Source: Williamsia phyllosphaerae
Lineage (GTDB): Bacteria; Actinomycetota; Actinomycetes; Mycobacteriales; Mycobacteriaceae
Assembly (NCBI RefSeq): GCF_014635305.1
Contig: NZ_BMCS01000003.1
Span: 558,001-622,000 of the forward strand
Reading direction: 5' to 3'
DNA length: 64,000 bases
In this document: in pieces, positions 12,461-23,670 of the stretch
Layout: each line of letters begins with the position of its first letter
Position numbering within the stretch: the first letter of the stretch is position 1
Made by a program: the position numbers and the translations under genes
The notes under the pieces: generated by a model
The model's input: only the letters and a program-made list of their open reading frames with translations
Told to the model about the DNA's origin: nothing
Databases searched by the model: none

Positions 12461-13960
12461 ATGCAGCGAATCATCGGCACCGAGGTCGAGTACGGGATCT
12501 CCGCGCCCAACGATCCGAGCGCCAACCCGATCATGACGTCCACGCAGGCCGTGCTGGCCTACGCGGCCGCCGCGGGCGTCCCGCGGGCCAAGCGCACCCG
12601 GTGGGATTACGAGGTCGAGTCACCCCTGCGTGATGCCCGCGGGTTCGACTTCAGCCGTGGGTCCGGACCGGCGCCGATCATCGACGCCGACGAGGTCGGT
12701 GCGGCGAACATGATCCTGACCAACGGGGCCCGTCTGTACGTCGACCACGCCCACCCCGAGTATTCCGCGCCCGAGGTCACCGATCCGATGGACGCGGTGA
12801 TCTGGGACAAGGCGGGCGAGCGCGTGATGGAGGCGGCCGCACGACACGTGGCGAGCGTCCCCGGAGCCCCGAAACTCCAGCTCTACAAGAACAACATCGA
12901 CGGCAAGGGCGCCTCCTACGGCACCCACGAGAACTACCTGATGGCCCGGGAGACCCCGTTCGCGTCGGTCATCACCGGTCTCACACCGTTTTTCGCGTCC
13001 CGGCAGGTGTTCACCGGTTCCGGTCGGGTGGGTATCGGCCAGTCCGGTGACGAGCCCGGTTTCCAGCTGTCGCAGCGAGCGGACTACATCGAGGTCGAGG
13101 TCGGCCTCGAGACCACCCTCAAGCGCGGCATCATCAACACGCGCGACGAGCCGCACGCCGACCCCGACCGCTACCGGCGTCTGCACGTCATCATCGGTGA
13201 CGCGAACCTGGCCGAGACCTCGACCTACCTCAAGGTCGGCACCACCTCGTTGGTGCTCGACCTGATCGAGGCCGGTGTCGACCTGTCCGACCTCGAACTG
13301 GCCCGTCCGGTACACGCGGTCCACGTCATCAGCCACGATCCCGGGCTGACCGCGACCGTGGCGCTCGCCGACGGTCGTGAGATGACCGCCATTGCGCTGC
13401 AACGGATCTACCACGAGAGGTGTGCCCGCTTCCACGCCGAGAACCACGGCGACGACGCCCGCGCCAAGCATGTGCTCGACACCTGGGCCGACATCCTGGA
13501 CCGTCTCGACCGCGACCCGATGGAGTGCTCGGACCTGCTCGACTGGCCGGCCAAGCTGCGGCTGCTCGAGGGCTTCCGGCAACGCGAGAACCTGGGCTGG
13601 TCGGCACCGCGTCTGCAGCTGGTCGACCTGCAGTACTCCGACGTCCGCCTCGACAAGGGTCTGTACAACCGTCTCGTCGCGCGCGGTTCGATGCAGCGTC
13701 TGACCACCGAGGCCCAGGTCATGGAGGCCGTCGGCACCCCGCCGGAGAACACTCGTGCGTACTTCCGCGGCGAGTGCCTGCGCCGCTTCGGTGCCGACAT
13801 CGCGGCGGCGAGTTGGGACTCGGTGATCTTCGATCTGGGCGGCGACTCGCTGGTGCGGATCCCCACCCTCGAGCCGCTGCGTGGCAGTCGCGCCCACGTC
13901 GGCGCTCTCCTCGATTCGGTCAACTCGGCCGCCGAACTCGTCGACCAACTGACCAACTGA
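12461..13960 (+). CDS. dop: Pup deamidase/depupylase
   Basis: Encodes 499 residues starting [16 protein letters not shown] (12455) and GTG (12458) directly precede in frame, but the -10 spacing favours the ATG. It shows the glutamine-synthetase-like fold with metal-binding GTEVEYG and the Dop-specific inserted loop (about 35-80, containing [18 protein letters not shown]) that distinguishes Dop from PafA. HPEYSAPE and NTRDEPHAD carry further active-site residues. It converts Pup's C-terminal Gln to Glu and removes Pup from substrates. It is needed here because pup encodes the GGQ form. Confidence 0.97.
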   Translation: MQRIIGTEVEYGISAPNDPSANPIMTSTQAVLAYAAAAGVPRAKRTRWDYEVESPLRDARGFDFSRGSGPAPIIDADEVGAANMILTNGARLYVDHAHPEYSAPEVTDPMDAVIWDKAGERVMEAAARHVASVPGAPKLQLYKNNIDGKGASYGTHENYLMARETPFASVITGLTPFFASRQVFTGSGRVGIGQSGDEPGFQLSQRADYIEVEVGLETTLKRGIINTRDEPHADPDRYRRLHVIIGDANLAETSTYLKVGTTSLVLDLIEAGVDLSDLELARPVHAVHVISHDPGLTATVALADGREMTAIALQRIYHERCARFHAENHGDDARAKHVLDTWADILDRLDRDPMECSDLLDWPAKLRLLEGFRQRENLGWSAPRLQLVDLQYSDVRLDKGLYNRLVARGSMQRLTTEAQVMEAVGTPPENTRAYFRGECLRRFGADIAAASWDSVIFDLGGDSLVRIPTLEPLRGSRAHVGALLDSVNSAAELVDQLTN

Positions 13961-14022
13961 GGTCGTATCCGACACCCTCGACCGGCGCCACGGTGCGCGA
14001 CCCGTTCACAACCCCGTCCCGG

Positions 14023-14028
14023 TAGGGT
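14023..14028 (+). promoter_or_regulatory. Possible -10 box for pup-prcBA
   Basis: TAGGGT about 60 bases before the pup ATG, in the 127-base gap after dop. No properly spaced -35 box is seen, so this is weak. It would give a leadered mRNA consistent with the strong pup ribosome binding site AAGGAGG at 14076-14082. Confidence 0.3.
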
Positions 14029-14087
14029 GTTCATACGGAGCTCCTGCTGTTGCACCAGTGGGGGATCGCAGGCTCAAGGAGGCAGCA

Positions 14088-14282
14088 ATGGCGCAGGAAC
14101 AGACACGGCGAAGTGGCGGCGGGGACGACGATTCCGGTTCGGGCCCCGACTCGGGTGCCGGTCAGGAACGTCGCGAGAAGCTGGCCGACGACACCGATGA
14201 CCTGCTCGACGAGATCGACGACGTGCTCGAGGAGAATGCCGAGGACTTCGTGCGCGCGTACGTGCAGAAAGGCGGCCAGTGA
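14088..14282 (+). CDS. pup: Prokaryotic ubiquitin-like protein Pup
   Basis: Encodes 64 residues, acidic and intrinsically disordered, with a helical C-terminal half ([20 protein letters not shown]) that binds Mpa, ending VQKGGQ. The terminal Gln must be deamidated by Dop before PafA links it to substrate lysines. ATG 14088 is chosen for the perfect AAGGAGG six bases upstream and the MAQEQT N-terminus of the family; a longer in-frame start at 14058 is unlikely. The stop overlaps the prcB GTG (GTGA), coupling tag and protease translation. Confidence 0.98.
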   Translation: MAQEQTRRSGGGDDDSGSGPDSGAGQERREKLADDTDDLLDEIDDVLEENAEDFVRAYVQKGGQ

Positions 14283-15127
14283 GCGACCAGGTCAACTCGC
14301 TCGGCCGGGACCTCTCGTCGTTCTCGGACTATCTCCGACAGAACGCTCCGGAGTTGTTGCCGGACAAGGCATTCGCCAACGTGACGGGTAGCGATTCCAT
14401 CCCGCACGGCACCACCATCGTCGCGGTGAACTACCCCGGCGGAGTTCTCATCGCCGGTGACCGTCGCGCCACCGCAGGCAACATGATCGCCAGCCGGGAC
14501 ATCCGCAAGGTGTTCGTCACCGACGAGTACTCGGCCGCGGGCATCGCGGGGACCGCAGGCATCGCCGTCGAGATGGTCCGACTGTTCGCGGTGGAGCTGG
14601 AGCACTACGAGAAGCTCGAGGGCGTCCCGCTCACGCTGGACGGCAAGGTCAACCGGCTCGCCGGCATGGTCCGGGCCAACCTCGGAGCGGCCATGCAGGG
14701 ACTGGCCGCCATCCCCATGCTCGTGGGGTACGACCACGACGGCGCCGACCCGGACCGCAGCGGTCGAATCTTCTCGTTCGACGTCGCCGGCGACCGGCAC
14801 GAAGAGTTCGGCGGCTTCCAGGCCATCGGCTCCGGTTCGGTCTTCGCCAAGTCCGCACTCAAGAAGCTGTACCGACCCGACCTCGACGCGACGTCCGCGT
14901 TGGGCATCGCGGTCGAGTCCCTCTGGGACGCGGCCGACGACGACTCCGCCACCGGCGGTCCGGACATGGTCCGCCGTATCTACCCCACGGCGGTCACCAT
15001 CGGCGCCGACGGTGCGATCGAGGTCGACCGTTCCGAGATCGAGACCGCCGCCCGTGCGGTCATCGACGCCCGTTCCGCGCAGTATCAGGACAACCGGGGC
15101 GACACCGCACCAGGAGCGCACGCATGA
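14279..15127 (+). CDS. prcB: 20S proteasome beta subunit
   Basis: Encodes 282 residues from GTG, overlapping the pup stop. A 44-residue propeptide (ending SDSIPHG) precedes the catalytic N-terminal threonine T45 ([11 protein letters not shown]), exposed by autocleavage. Downstream, [10 protein letters not shown] holds the conserved Asp and the expected Lys lies in the family position after it. It forms the inner heptameric beta rings of the core. It overlaps prcA by ATGA. The C-terminus beyond about residue 265 is a disordered tail, as usual in this family. Confidence 0.97.
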   Translation: MSDQVNSLGRDLSSFSDYLRQNAPELLPDKAFANVTGSDSIPHGTTIVAVNYPGGVLIAGDRRATAGNMIASRDIRKVFVTDEYSAAGIAGTAGIAVEMVRLFAVELEHYEKLEGVPLTLDGKVNRLAGMVRANLGAAMQGLAAIPMLVGYDHDGADPDRSGRIFSFDVAGDRHEEFGGFQAIGSGSVFAKSALKKLYRPDLDATSALGIAVESLWDAADDDSATGGPDMVRRIYPTAVTIGADGAIEVDRSEIETAARAVIDARSAQYQDNRGDTAPGAHA

Positions 15128-15909
15128 CGTTTCCGTACTACGCCAGTGCCGAGCAGATCATGCGCGACCGGTCGGACCTGGCGCGCAAGGGAATCGCCCG
15201 CGGACGCAGCGTCATCGTGCTGACCTACCCGGGCGGCGTGCTGTTCGTCGCCGAGAACCCGTCGAACACCCTGCGCAAGGTCAGTGAGATCTACGACCGC
15301 ATCGGTTTCGCGGCCGTCGGCAAGTACAACGAATTCGAGAACCTGCGCAAGGCCGGGATCCAGCACGCCGACATGCGGGGGTACAGCTACGACCGCGCCG
15401 ACGTCAGCGGGTTGTCGCTGGCCAACGCCTACGCGGGCACGCTGGGCGCGGTGTTCACCGAGCAGCCCAAGCCCTACGAGGTGGAGTTGTGCGTCGCCGA
15501 GGTGGCCCGCGCCGGCAGCTCGAAGAGTTCGCAGCTCTACCGCATCACCTACGACGGCTCGATCAACGACGAGACCCGATTCCTGGTCATGGGCGGTGCC
15601 AACGAGTCCATCTCCACCGCGATGAAGGAGAGCTACGACCCCGAGGCCGATCTGGGCAGTGCCCTGGCCGGCGCGGTGGCTGCTCTGGGAACTCCGGCGG
15701 CACCGGCGAACGGCACCGCGACGACGTCGACACCGGCCGAGCCGCGGGTTCTGACGCCGGGTGATCTCGAGGTCGCTGTGCTCGATCGTGAGCGACCGCG
15801 ACGGGCGTTCCGGCGGCTCAGCGCGGAGGTCGTGGCGAGCTACCTGCCCGCACCGGATCCGTCCGTCGTGGAGCCGACCGCCGAGGGCGACGCACACAGC
15901 ACCGACTGA
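15124..15909 (+). CDS. prcA: 20S proteasome alpha subunit
   Basis: Encodes 261 residues. The N-terminus [20 protein letters not shown] forms the gating residues and H0 helix of actinobacterial alpha subunits. [20 protein letters not shown] begins the Ntn-hydrolase fold without a catalytic Thr. The outer alpha rings it forms are docked by the Mpa GQYL tail. Translation is coupled to prcB. The last ~40 residues are Pro/Ala/Thr-rich and variable. Confidence 0.97.
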   Translation: MTFPYYASAEQIMRDRSDLARKGIARGRSVIVLTYPGGVLFVAENPSNTLRKVSEIYDRIGFAAVGKYNEFENLRKAGIQHADMRGYSYDRADVSGLSLANAYAGTLGAVFTEQPKPYEVELCVAEVARAGSSKSSQLYRITYDGSINDETRFLVMGGANESISTAMKESYDPEADLGSALAGAVAALGTPAAPANGTATTSTPAEPRVLTPGDLEVAVLDRERPRRAFRRLSAEVVASYLPAPDPSVVEPTAEGDAHSTD

Positions 15910-15967
15910 TCGTCGGTTCACCTCGTCCGCGCGGCGGCGCTTGCCGACCGCGATCCGCCCACACCGG

Positions 15968-15973
15968 TAGGGT
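15968..15973 (+). promoter_or_regulatory. -10 box of pafA (predicted leaderless)
   Basis: TAGGGT, 7 bases before the pafA GTG at 15981, with no ribosome binding site between. This separates pafA transcription from pup-prcBA. Confidence 0.5.
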
Positions 15974-15980
15974 CGATGAG

Positions 15981-17339
15981 GTGGAACGACGAATCATGGG
16001 CATCGAAACCGAGTTCGGGGTGACCTGCACCTTTCACGGACACCGGCGCCTGAGTCCCGACGAAGTCGCGCGCTATCTGTTCCGGCGGGTGGTGTCGTGG
16101 GGTCGATCATCGAATGTGTTCCTGCAGAACGGGGCACGGCTCTACCTCGACGTCGGATCGCACCCGGAGTACGCGACCGCCGAGTGCGACAGCCTCGTGC
16201 AGCTGATCAACCACGACCGCGCGGGCGAGCTCGTGTTGGAGGAGCTGTTGATCGACGCCGAGCGGCGTCTCGCCGACGAGGGCATCGGCGGTGACATCTA
16301 CCTGTTCAAGAACAACACCGACTCCGCGGGCAACTCCTACGGCTGCCACGAGAACTACCTCGTCGTGCGGGCGGGGGAGTTCTCCCGGATCTCCGACGTG
16401 CTGCTGCCGTTCCTCGTCACACGCCAGCTGATCTGCGGTGCGGGCAAGGTGCTGCAGACCCCGAAGGCCGCCACCTACTGCCTGTCGCAGCGCGCCGAGC
16501 ACATCTGGGAGGGCGTCTCCTCCGCGACCACCCGGTCGCGGCCGATCATCAACACCCGCGACGAGCCGCACGCCGACGCCGAGAAGTACCGGCGTCTGCA
16601 CGTCATCGTCGGCGACTCGAACATGGCCGAGACCACCACCATGCTCAAGGTGGGCACCGCGGCCCTGGTCCTCGAGATGATCGAGGCCGGTGTCGCGTTC
16701 CGGGACTTCGCCCTCGACAACCCGATCCGCGCGATCCGCGAGGTCAGCCACGACACCACCGGGCGCCGTCCGGTGCGCCTGGCCGGCGGCAGGCAGGCCA
16801 GCGCCCTCGACATCCAGCGCGAGTACCACGCACGCGCCGTCGAGCACCTGCGCAATCGCAAGCCCGACCCGGAGATGGACCGTGTGGTCGACCTGTGGGG
16901 CCGCACCCTCGACGCGGTCGAGTCCCAGAACTTCTCCGACGTGGACACCGAGATCGACTGGGTCATCAAGCGCAAGCTCTTCCAGCGCTACATCGACCGG
17001 TACGACATGGACATGTCGGATCCGAAGATCGCGCAGCTCGACCTGGCGTTCCATGACATCAAACGCGGACGCGGCGTCTTCGACCTGCTCTCCCGGAAGG
17101 GACTCGTTGCGCGCGTCACGACCGACGAGGCGATCGCGGCCGCGGTCGACGAGCCGCCGCAGACCACCCGCGCGAAACTGCGCGGGGATTTCATCTCGGC
17201 CGCACAGAAGGCCGGTCGAGACTTCACCGTCGACTGGGTGCACCTCAAGCTGAACGATCAGGCGCAGCGCACCGTGCTGTGCAAGGACCCCTTCCGCAAC
17301 GTCGATGAGCGCGTCGATCGCCTGATCGCCTCGATGTAG
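15981..17339 (+). CDS. pafA: Pup-protein ligase
   Basis: Encodes 452 residues; GTG start gives [14 protein letters not shown], matching mycobacterial PafA. It has a glutamine-synthetase-like ATP-binding fold with GIETEFG (metal ligands and catalytic Glu region), [11 protein letters not shown] and NTRDEPHAD. Unlike Dop it lacks the ~40-residue insertion after the first strand. It phosphorylates Pup's C-terminal Glu and joins it to substrate lysine side chains. About 70 bases separate it from prcA, and a leaderless-type promoter suggests its own transcript. Confidence 0.97.
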   Translation: MERRIMGIETEFGVTCTFHGHRRLSPDEVARYLFRRVVSWGRSSNVFLQNGARLYLDVGSHPEYATAECDSLVQLINHDRAGELVLEELLIDAERRLADEGIGGDIYLFKNNTDSAGNSYGCHENYLVVRAGEFSRISDVLLPFLVTRQLICGAGKVLQTPKAATYCLSQRAEHIWEGVSSATTRSRPIINTRDEPHADAEKYRRLHVIVGDSNMAETTTMLKVGTAALVLEMIEAGVAFRDFALDNPIRAIREVSHDTTGRRPVRLAGGRQASALDIQREYHARAVEHLRNRKPDPEMDRVVDLWGRTLDAVESQNFSDVDTEIDWVIKRKLFQRYIDRYDMDMSDPKIAQLDLAFHDIKRGRGVFDLLSRKGLVARVTTDEAIAAAVDEPPQTTRAKLRGDFISAAQKAGRDFTVDWVHLKLNDQAQRTVLCKDPFRNVDERVDRLIASM

Positions 17340-17351
17340 CCCCTCGACCAC

Positions 17352-17357
17352 TAGGCT
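17352..17357 (+). promoter_or_regulatory. -10 box of pafB (predicted leaderless)
   Basis: TAGGCT, 8 bases before the pafB GTG at 17366, in the 26-base gap after pafA; no Shine-Dalgarno sequence. Confidence 0.45.
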
Positions 17358-17365
17358 TCTCCTCC

Positions 17366-18361
17366 GTGGCAACCTCCAAAGTCGAACGGCTGATGAACCT
17401 CGTCATCTGCCTGCTGTCGACACGGCAGTTCCTGTCCGCCGAGCAGATCCGCAAGAGCGTGGCCGGCTACAGCGACTCACCGTCCGACGACGCCTTCAAC
17501 CGGATGTTCGAGCGTGACAAGGGCGAACTCCGCGACCTCGGCATCCCGTTGGAGACCGGACGCGCGTCGGGGATGGTCCCGGTGGACGGCTACCGGATCA
17601 ACCGGGACGCCTACGAGCTGCCCGACATCGATCTCGATCAGGCCGAGGCGGCAGCGGTCACCATGGCCGCCGCGCTGTGGGACACCCCCGAGCTGGCCGC
17701 GACGGCGCACACCGCGCTGCTCAAGCTGCGCGCCGGTGGCGTCGACCTCGCGTCGGACTCCGAACTCGACGTCGGGGTGCACACCGCCACCCCACGATCG
17801 ATGGGTTCGGAGTCGGTTCTGGGCTCGGTGTTGGCCGCGGTCGATCACGGCCGGGCGGTGACGTTCGGGTACCGGCCCACCCCGATCCGCCCGTTCACCC
17901 CGCGCAGCCTGGAGCCGTGGGGCGTCGTGACGTTCCGAGGCCGGTGGTACGTGGTCGGACACGACCGGGACCGGGACGACGTGCGCACCTTCCGTCTGTC
18001 GCGCATCGGCGGCGACGTCCGGGAGTTCGACGTCGACACCCCGGCGCAGCGACCCGCCGACCTCGACCTCCAGCAGATCGTCGCCAACGCTGTCGGGTAC
18101 GTCGACTCCCCGGACTCGGCGCAGAGTGCGAAGGTCTGGATCGCCGAGGGCCGGGCCGAGGGGCTGCGTCGCAGCGCCCGCACGCTCACCGACCACGAGC
18201 GAGACGGACGCCGCGGTTCGATCGCGGAGTTCTCGCAGTGGTCCGTCGACGGGCTGGCCCGTCGGGTGCTGGGGGCCGGGGCCGACGCCGTGGTGCTCGA
18301 ACCCGATGAACTCCGCGACCGCGTCATCGGCGAACTCCGCGCGTTGGCGGTCCCGAGATGA
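17366..18361 (+). CDS. pafB: WYL-domain transcriptional regulator PafB
   Basis: Encodes 331 residues from GTG. An N-terminal winged helix (about 1-70, MNLVICLLSTRQFLSAEQIR) is followed by a WYL domain in the second half (about 145-220, VTFRGRWYVVGHDRDRDD) and a WCX extension. PafB and PafC form a heterodimer that activates DNA-damage genes independently of LexA in mycobacteria. It overlaps pafC by ATGA, matching the heterodimer. The name reflects its position beside pafA; it is not needed for pupylation. Confidence 0.95.
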   Translation: MATSKVERLMNLVICLLSTRQFLSAEQIRKSVAGYSDSPSDDAFNRMFERDKGELRDLGIPLETGRASGMVPVDGYRINRDAYELPDIDLDQAEAAAVTMAAALWDTPELAATAHTALLKLRAGGVDLASDSELDVGVHTATPRSMGSESVLGSVLAAVDHGRAVTFGYRPTPIRPFTPRSLEPWGVVTFRGRWYVVGHDRDRDDVRTFRLSRIGGDVREFDVDTPAQRPADLDLQQIVANAVGYVDSPDSAQSAKVWIAEGRAEGLRRSARTLTDHERDGRRGSIAEFSQWSVDGLARRVLGAGADAVVLEPDELRDRVIGELRALAVPR

Positions 18362-19368
18362 CCGGCCCGGCCGGGTCGAAGGCACCGGCGAGCTCGGGGG
18401 TCCCGTCCCGACTGAGTCGACTCCTCGCGATGGTCCCGTATTTCCTGGCCCATCCCGGGATCAGTGCGGCCGACGCGGCCGCCGACCTGGGCACCACCCC
18501 CGCCCAGGTGATGACCGACCTCAACCAGCTGTGGATGTGTGGGCTGCCGGGGTACTCGCCCGGTGACCTCATCGACCTCGCGTTCACCGAGGAGAGCATC
18601 GAGGTGACGTTCTCGGCCGGGATGGATCGCCCGTTGCGACTCACCGCGACCGAGGCGTCGGTGCTGTTGGTGGCGCTGCGGGCGCTGATCGACATGCAGG
18701 GACTGTTGGACACCGCCGCCGCCCAGCGCGCGATCGCCAAGGTCGAGAAGGCGGTCGGGACGAGCATCGCGATCACCGACGAGCCCGCACCACCTGAGCC
18801 CGCCGACGCGTCGGCCGGCCCGATGTCGACCGTGCGCGACGCGGTGCGCCTGACGCGGGCGGTCTCGATCCGCTACTACTCGGCGTCCCGGGATGCGGTC
18901 TCCGAGCGGGTCGTGGACCCGGTGCGGATACAGGTCGTCGACGGGGCGAGCTATCTCGAGGGCTGGTGCCGCGAGAGCGAGGGCATCCGACTGTTCCGGC
19001 TCGACCGGATCGACGACGCGCGCCTGCTCGACGAGAAGGCCGTGGTTCCCGCCTCGCCGGATTCCGGCGCGACCCTCGCGCTGTTCAACGCCGACCCGCA
19101 GCTGCCGACGGCCGAGATCGAGATCGACCCGTCCCTGGCCTGGGTGATGGAGTACTACCTGATCGATCCGGTGGCCGATCCCGAACATGCCTCGCCTGAT
19201 CCGGACGCCCCCATCGCGGCGACGATGACCTACGGCTCGCCGGACTGGTTCACGCGGTTCCTGCTCGGTTTCGGAGGTCGCATCCGGCTGCAGAACGAGC
19301 CCGACGTCGCCCGAGACGTGGCCGACCGGGCACGGGCCGCGCTGAGGGCCTACGGCGACGACGTCTGA
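18358..19368 (+). CDS. pafC: WYL-domain transcriptional regulator PafC
   Basis: Encodes 336 residues, start overlapping the pafB stop. It has the same architecture as PafB: a winged helix (about 15-75, [20 protein letters not shown]) and a WYL domain (about 165-235, [20 protein letters not shown]), then a WCX domain. Expected to work as the second half of the PafBC DNA-damage activator. Its N-terminal Ser/Pro/Gly stretch is probably disordered. Confidence 0.95.
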   Translation: MTGPAGSKAPASSGVPSRLSRLLAMVPYFLAHPGISAADAAADLGTTPAQVMTDLNQLWMCGLPGYSPGDLIDLAFTEESIEVTFSAGMDRPLRLTATEASVLLVALRALIDMQGLLDTAAAQRAIAKVEKAVGTSIAITDEPAPPEPADASAGPMSTVRDAVRLTRAVSIRYYSASRDAVSERVVDPVRIQVVDGASYLEGWCRESEGIRLFRLDRIDDARLLDEKAVVPASPDSGATLALFNADPQLPTAEIEIDPSLAWVMEYYLIDPVADPEHASPDPDAPIAATMTYGSPDWFTRFLLGFGGRIRLQNEPDVARDVADRARAALRAYGDDV

Positions 19369-19450
19369 CCCTGCGTGGCGCCGTGACGCCACACCGGCGG
19401 CCCGAACGGGTCCGGTAGCATCGAGACCAGTCAACTTCGGAGGTACGACA

Positions 19451-19717
19451 ATGGGCGCCATCCAGCCGTGGCACATCATCATCGTGGTGATCGTGTTCCT
19501 GGTCCTGTTCGGATCGAAGAAACTTCCCGACGCGGCCCGCGGTCTCGGTCGGTCGATGCGCATCTTCAAGAGTGAGGTCAAGGAGATGCAGAACGACGGC
19601 AAGAAGACCGACGCCGACACCAAGGACGAGACCGACGATCCGGCGTCCCGTCAGATCTCGGCGCCCACCCCCACGGACGCCGCGCACGTCACCGACAACG
19701 AACGTCGCAGCGCCTGA
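19451..19717 (+). CDS. tatA: Sec-independent translocase subunit TatA
   Basis: Encodes 88 residues. One N-terminal membrane helix (about 7-21) is followed by the TatA hinge and amphipathic helix [20 protein letters not shown], then an acidic, disordered tail. Forms the protein-conducting part of the twin-arginine export system with TatC, encoded 54 bases downstream. A good ribosome binding site (CGGAGG) precedes the ATG. Confidence 0.96.
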   Translation: MGAIQPWHIIIVVIVFLVLFGSKKLPDAARGLGRSMRIFKSEVKEMQNDGKKTDADTKDETDDPASRQISAPTPTDAAHVTDNERRSA

Positions 19718-19771
19718 CCCTCGCGGCACCCCGCCGATCCACACCTCGCGTGAGGAACCGAGAACCACACT

Positions 19772-20731
19772 GTGCGCATACCCCTTGATCCGCGCCGCCG
19801 GCGGCAGAAAGCCAACCCCGACGGCACGATGTCGCTCGTCGAGCATCTCTTCGAACTCCGGCGTCGCCTGCTGATCTCCGTCGTCGGCATTCTGTTCACC
19901 ACCATCATCGGTTTCGTCTGGTACTCGTACGGGTTCTTTCACGTCGAGTCGCTGGGCAACCTGCTCCGGGGTCCGTATTGCGACCTACCGCAGAGTTCCC
20001 GCGCGACGCTGACCCCCGGCGACGAGTGTCGACTCCTCGCGACCGGTCCGTTCGACCAGTTCACGCTGCGCCTCAAGGTCGCGGTCACCGCGGGAGTCGT
20101 GATGGCGTGCCCCATCTGGTTCTTCCAGATCTGGCAGTTCATCACCCCGGGTCTGCACCAGAACGAGCGCAAGTACGGTGTCTCGTTCGTCGCGGCCGCG
20201 GCGTCACTCTTCGTCGCGGGCAGCATCCTCGCCTACCTGGTGGTCGCGAAGGCGTTCCACTTCCTGCTCACCGTCGGTGACAACGTGCAGGTGACCGCCC
20301 TCGACGGCGGGCAGTACTTCAGCTTCATCCTGCATCTGCTGGTCATCTTCGGCGTGAGCTTCGAGGTGCCGCTGATCATCGTGGCGCTCAACCTGATCGG
20401 GGTGCTCAGCTACGCACGACTCAAGGCGTGGCGCCGTGGACTGATATTCGGTCTCTTCGTTTTCGCCGCGGTCGTGACCCCCGGTTCGGACCCGTTCACC
20501 ATGTTGGCCCTGGCCCTCGCGCTGACGGTCCTGTTCGAGTTCGCGGTGCAGTTCTCCCGGATCCACGACAGGCGCAAGGCGCGCCGCCTCGGTGAGAACT
20601 GGGAGCACCTGTCCGACGACGAGGCGTCGCCGATCGAGCACCGCCCCGAGACGGTGAGCGCGTCGACCTCGGTCAGTGCATCGAGCGGGCCGCTCACGAC
20701 CCGTGTCGGCGAGTTCGATGACATCCTCTGA
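19772..20731 (+). CDS. tatC: Sec-independent translocase subunit TatC
   Basis: Encodes 319 residues from GTG. Six membrane helices are visible, starting after the family motif [17 protein letters not shown]; the Glu in this region helps bind the twin-arginine signal. [18 protein letters not shown] in the last third is typical of TatC. The ~65-residue charged C-terminal tail is longer than in E. coli. The tail overlaps the helY start by 14 bases, so the two genes are probably cotranscribed. Confidence 0.96.
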   Translation: MRIPLDPRRRRQKANPDGTMSLVEHLFELRRRLLISVVGILFTTIIGFVWYSYGFFHVESLGNLLRGPYCDLPQSSRATLTPGDECRLLATGPFDQFTLRLKVAVTAGVVMACPIWFFQIWQFITPGLHQNERKYGVSFVAAAASLFVAGSILAYLVVAKAFHFLLTVGDNVQVTALDGGQYFSFILHLLVIFGVSFEVPLIIVALNLIGVLSYARLKAWRRGLIFGLFVFAAVVTPGSDPFTMLALALALTVLFEFAVQFSRIHDRRKARRLGENWEHLSDDEASPIEHRPETVSASTSVSASSGPLTTRVGEFDDIL

Positions 20732-23546
20732 GGCCGCGCCGACGACGACGCCCATCGACCGACCCGCGTTGCGGGAGTTCACTGATCGACTCGAGTTCGC
20801 CCTCGACCCGTTCCAGATCGAGTCGTGCGCAGCACTCGAGGACGGCCACGGCGTGTTGGTGTGCGCGCCCACCGGTGCCGGCAAGACGATCGTCGGGGAG
20901 TTCGCGGTGCATCTCGCGCTCGCGGCCGGGACCAAGTGCTTCTACACCACCCCGATCAAGGCGTTGAGCAACCAGAAGTTCTCCGATCTGGTCGCCGTGC
21001 ACGGTGCCGAGAACATCGGTCTGCTCACCGGAGACAGTTCGATCAACCCGTCCGCGCCGGTGGTCGTGATGACCACAGAGGTGGTCCGCAACATGATCTA
21101 CGCGAACTCGCCTGCGTTGAACGGCCTGTCGCACGTGGTGATGGACGAGGTGCACTTTCTCGCCGACCGGTTCCGCGGCGCGGTGTGGGAGGAGGTCATC
21201 CTGCACCTCGAGCCGTCGGTCAAGGTGGTGAGCCTGTCGGCGACGGTCAGCAACGCCGAGGAGTTCGGCGACTGGATCAAGACCGTGCGTGGCGACACCA
21301 CGGTGGTCGTCGACGATCACCGTCCGATCCCGCTGTGGCAGCACATGATGGTCGGCAACCGGATCTTCGACCTGTTCGAGCGCACGCCCCGCAACGGCGA
21401 ACGCCCTCAGGTCAACTCGGAACTGACGCGCTACATCAAGCAGCGCGAGATGGTCAGCGACCACGAGAGCCCGCACGGTCGTCGTGGGCGTGGCGGTCCG
21501 CCGCGTCGCGGACGTCCGGCCGGAACCATCTCCCGGCCCGATCTCATCGCCCGCCTGGACCGCGACGGGCTGTTGCCCGCCATCGGCTTCATCTTCTCCC
21601 GCGCCGGGTGCGAAGCAGCACTCGACCAGTGTGTGCGGTCCGGACTCAGTCTTCTGCAGCCCGCCCAAGCCGCGCAGGTCGAGGAGGTGGTCAACCGATA
21701 CGTCGGCGACCTCACCGAAGCCGATCAGGACGTGCTCAACGTCGACACCTGGCGCGCCGGACTGATGCGCGGGCTCGCGGCCCACCACGCCGGGATGCTG
21801 CCCGCGTTCCGCCACGCGGTCGAGGAGCTGTTCGTACGCGGCCTCGTCCGTGCCGTCTTCGCCACCGAGACCCTCGCCCTCGGCATCAACATGCCTGCGC
21901 GGTCGGTGGTGCTCGAGCGCCTCGTGAAATACAACGGCGAAGCCCACGTCGATCTGACCCCCGGCGAGTTCACCCAGCTCACCGGACGGGCCGGTCGGCG
22001 GGGGATCGATGTCGAGGGCCATGCCGTCGTCGTCTGGATGCCCGAGCTCGACCCGACTCGTGTCGCCGGGCTCGCCGGAGCCCGCACATTTCCGCTGCGC
22101 AGCTCGTTCGCGCCGGAGTACAACATGGCGATCAACCTGATCGGTCGCCTCGGGTTGGACGGCGCGAAGAACCTGCTCGAACGCTCCTTCGCGCAGTTCC
22201 AGACCGACCGTTCCGTCGTCGGCCAGCACCGCAAGATCGACACCGCTCGACGGACGCTGGGCAAGATCGACGTGGAGCTCGCGGGCCGGGCGTCGAGCGT
22301 CGGTGTCGAGCCGGGCGATCTGGCGACCACGGAGGACGCCGCAGCGGACGACCACACGCCCACCGACGACTACGACGGCTTCCTCGGTTACATGCGACTG
22401 CGCGAGGTCATCCGGACCCGCGAACGGGAACTGAAGTTCGAGAAGCGGATGACCGCGCAGGCCAACACCGTCGACGAACTGTCCGCGCTCAAGCGTGGGC
22501 ATGTCATCGCCCTGCACGGCGGTCGGCACCGCGGGCTGGCCGTGGTCATCGAACCCGCCACCGAACGACGCGACCCCAAGCCGATGGTGCTCTGCGAGGA
22601 CGCCTGGTGTGGTCGCGTGGGAACCGCGGACTTCCTGAACCCACCCGAGGTGCTCGGCAACATGCGTTTGCCGCGTCAGGTGGACCGGCGTACGGGTCGC
22701 GGTCGTCGCGATCTCGCATCGTCGTTGCGGGCCACCGGGATCGACGTTCCCCGCGGGCGGCAGTCACGACGATCACCCGCCGCCGACGATCGCGAACTCG
22801 GTCTGCTGCGGTCACGTCTGCGCGCGCATCCGGCGCACCAGCTGCCTGCCGGCGACGAGCTGTTCCGCCTCGCAGAGCGGCGCAACCGCGTCGAACGGGA
22901 GGTCCTCGCGCTCACCGAGTCGGTCAGCACCCGCACGTCCACGCTGAGCATCACCTTCGACCGGATAGTCGGGGTGCTCACCGAACTCGGATATCTCGTC
23001 GACGGTCCCGACGGTGTCGTGGTCACCGACTCGGGTCGGACACTCAGTCGCGTCTACAGCGAGAGCGATCTGCTCATCTGTGAGTGCATCCGCGCGCAGG
23101 TCTGGGATGCGCTGACCCCACCCGAACTCGCGGCGGTGGTCTCGGCCGTGGTGTACGAGTCCCGACGCGATTCGTACTCCGGACCGGATCTGGTCACCGG
23201 GCACCGCGAGGTGCGCGACGCCCTGCAGGACACCCACCGGGCCTGGCGGACGCTCGCCCATCTCGAGAGCCGACACAACGTCGGCGTCACCCGCGAACCC
23301 GACGCCGGGTTCGCCACCGCGATGTACACGTGGGCGTCGGGCCGCTCGCTGGCCGAGGCGCTGGCCGCGGCCGGTGAACGTGGTCGGCCGTTGCCCGCGG
23401 GCGATTTCGTGCGCTGGAGCCGCCAGGTGATCGACCTGCTGGAACAGATCCGCATGAGTGCCGGGGGAGAGGGCCGGCTGGCCCGCTCGGCGAAGTCGGC
23501 CGTCGGGTGCATCAAACGGGGTGTGGTCGCGGTCGAACTGGGCTGA
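20718..23546 (+). CDS. helY: Ski2/Mtr4-like DEVH-box RNA helicase
   Basis: Encodes 942 residues; ATG 20718 lies inside the tatC 3' end. Walker A is APTGAGKT (K56), motif II DEVH (D143), motif [14 protein letters not shown], and motif VI is in [13 protein letters not shown]. An Arg/Gly-rich insert (about 255-275, [14 protein letters not shown]) sits between the RecA-like domains. The C-terminal part has the DSHCT-type helical domain. Homologous to mycobacterial HelY (Rv2092c). Likely acts in RNA turnover; the substrate is not established. Confidence 0.93.
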   Translation: MTSSEAAPTTTPIDRPALREFTDRLEFALDPFQIESCAALEDGHGVLVCAPTGAGKTIVGEFAVHLALAAGTKCFYTTPIKALSNQKFSDLVAVHGAENIGLLTGDSSINPSAPVVVMTTEVVRNMIYANSPALNGLSHVVMDEVHFLADRFRGAVWEEVILHLEPSVKVVSLSATVSNAEEFGDWIKTVRGDTTVVVDDHRPIPLWQHMMVGNRIFDLFERTPRNGERPQVNSELTRYIKQREMVSDHESPHGRRGRGGPPRRGRPAGTISRPDLIARLDRDGLLPAIGFIFSRAGCEAALDQCVRSGLSLLQPAQAAQVEEVVNRYVGDLTEADQDVLNVDTWRAGLMRGLAAHHAGMLPAFRHAVEELFVRGLVRAVFATETLALGINMPARSVVLERLVKYNGEAHVDLTPGEFTQLTGRAGRRGIDVEGHAVVVWMPELDPTRVAGLAGARTFPLRSSFAPEYNMAINLIGRLGLDGAKNLLERSFAQFQTDRSVVGQHRKIDTARRTLGKIDVELAGRASSVGVEPGDLATTEDAAADDHTPTDDYDGFLGYMRLREVIRTRERELKFEKRMTAQANTVDELSALKRGHVIALHGGRHRGLAVVIEPATERRDPKPMVLCEDAWCGRVGTADFLNPPEVLGNMRLPRQVDRRTGRGRRDLASSLRATGIDVPRGRQSRRSPAADDRELGLLRSRLRAHPAHQLPAGDELFRLAERRNRVEREVLALTESVSTRTSTLSITFDRIVGVLTELGYLVDGPDGVVVTDSGRTLSRVYSESDLLICECIRAQVWDALTPPELAAVVSAVVYESRRDSYSGPDLVTGHREVRDALQDTHRAWRTLAHLESRHNVGVTREPDAGFATAMYTWASGRSLAEALAAAGERGRPLPAGDFVRWSRQVIDLLEQIRMSAGGEGRLARSAKSAVGCIKRGVVAVELG

Positions 23547-23670
23547 CAACGCCGTGAAGGACACGGCCCTGACGACACCGATCACCCCCGGTGCCGTGCG
23601 GTATGTTCGGTCTCGACAGCGGGCCGCAGCGCGGACGCGCACGGCCATGTTCTGATCAGCGGAGGGAACC

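Noticed and set aside
14005-14028. TTCACA / TAGGGT as a full -35/-10 pair for pup
   Set aside because: The spacing is only 12 bases, too short for a primary sigma promoter; only the -10 was kept, at low confidence.
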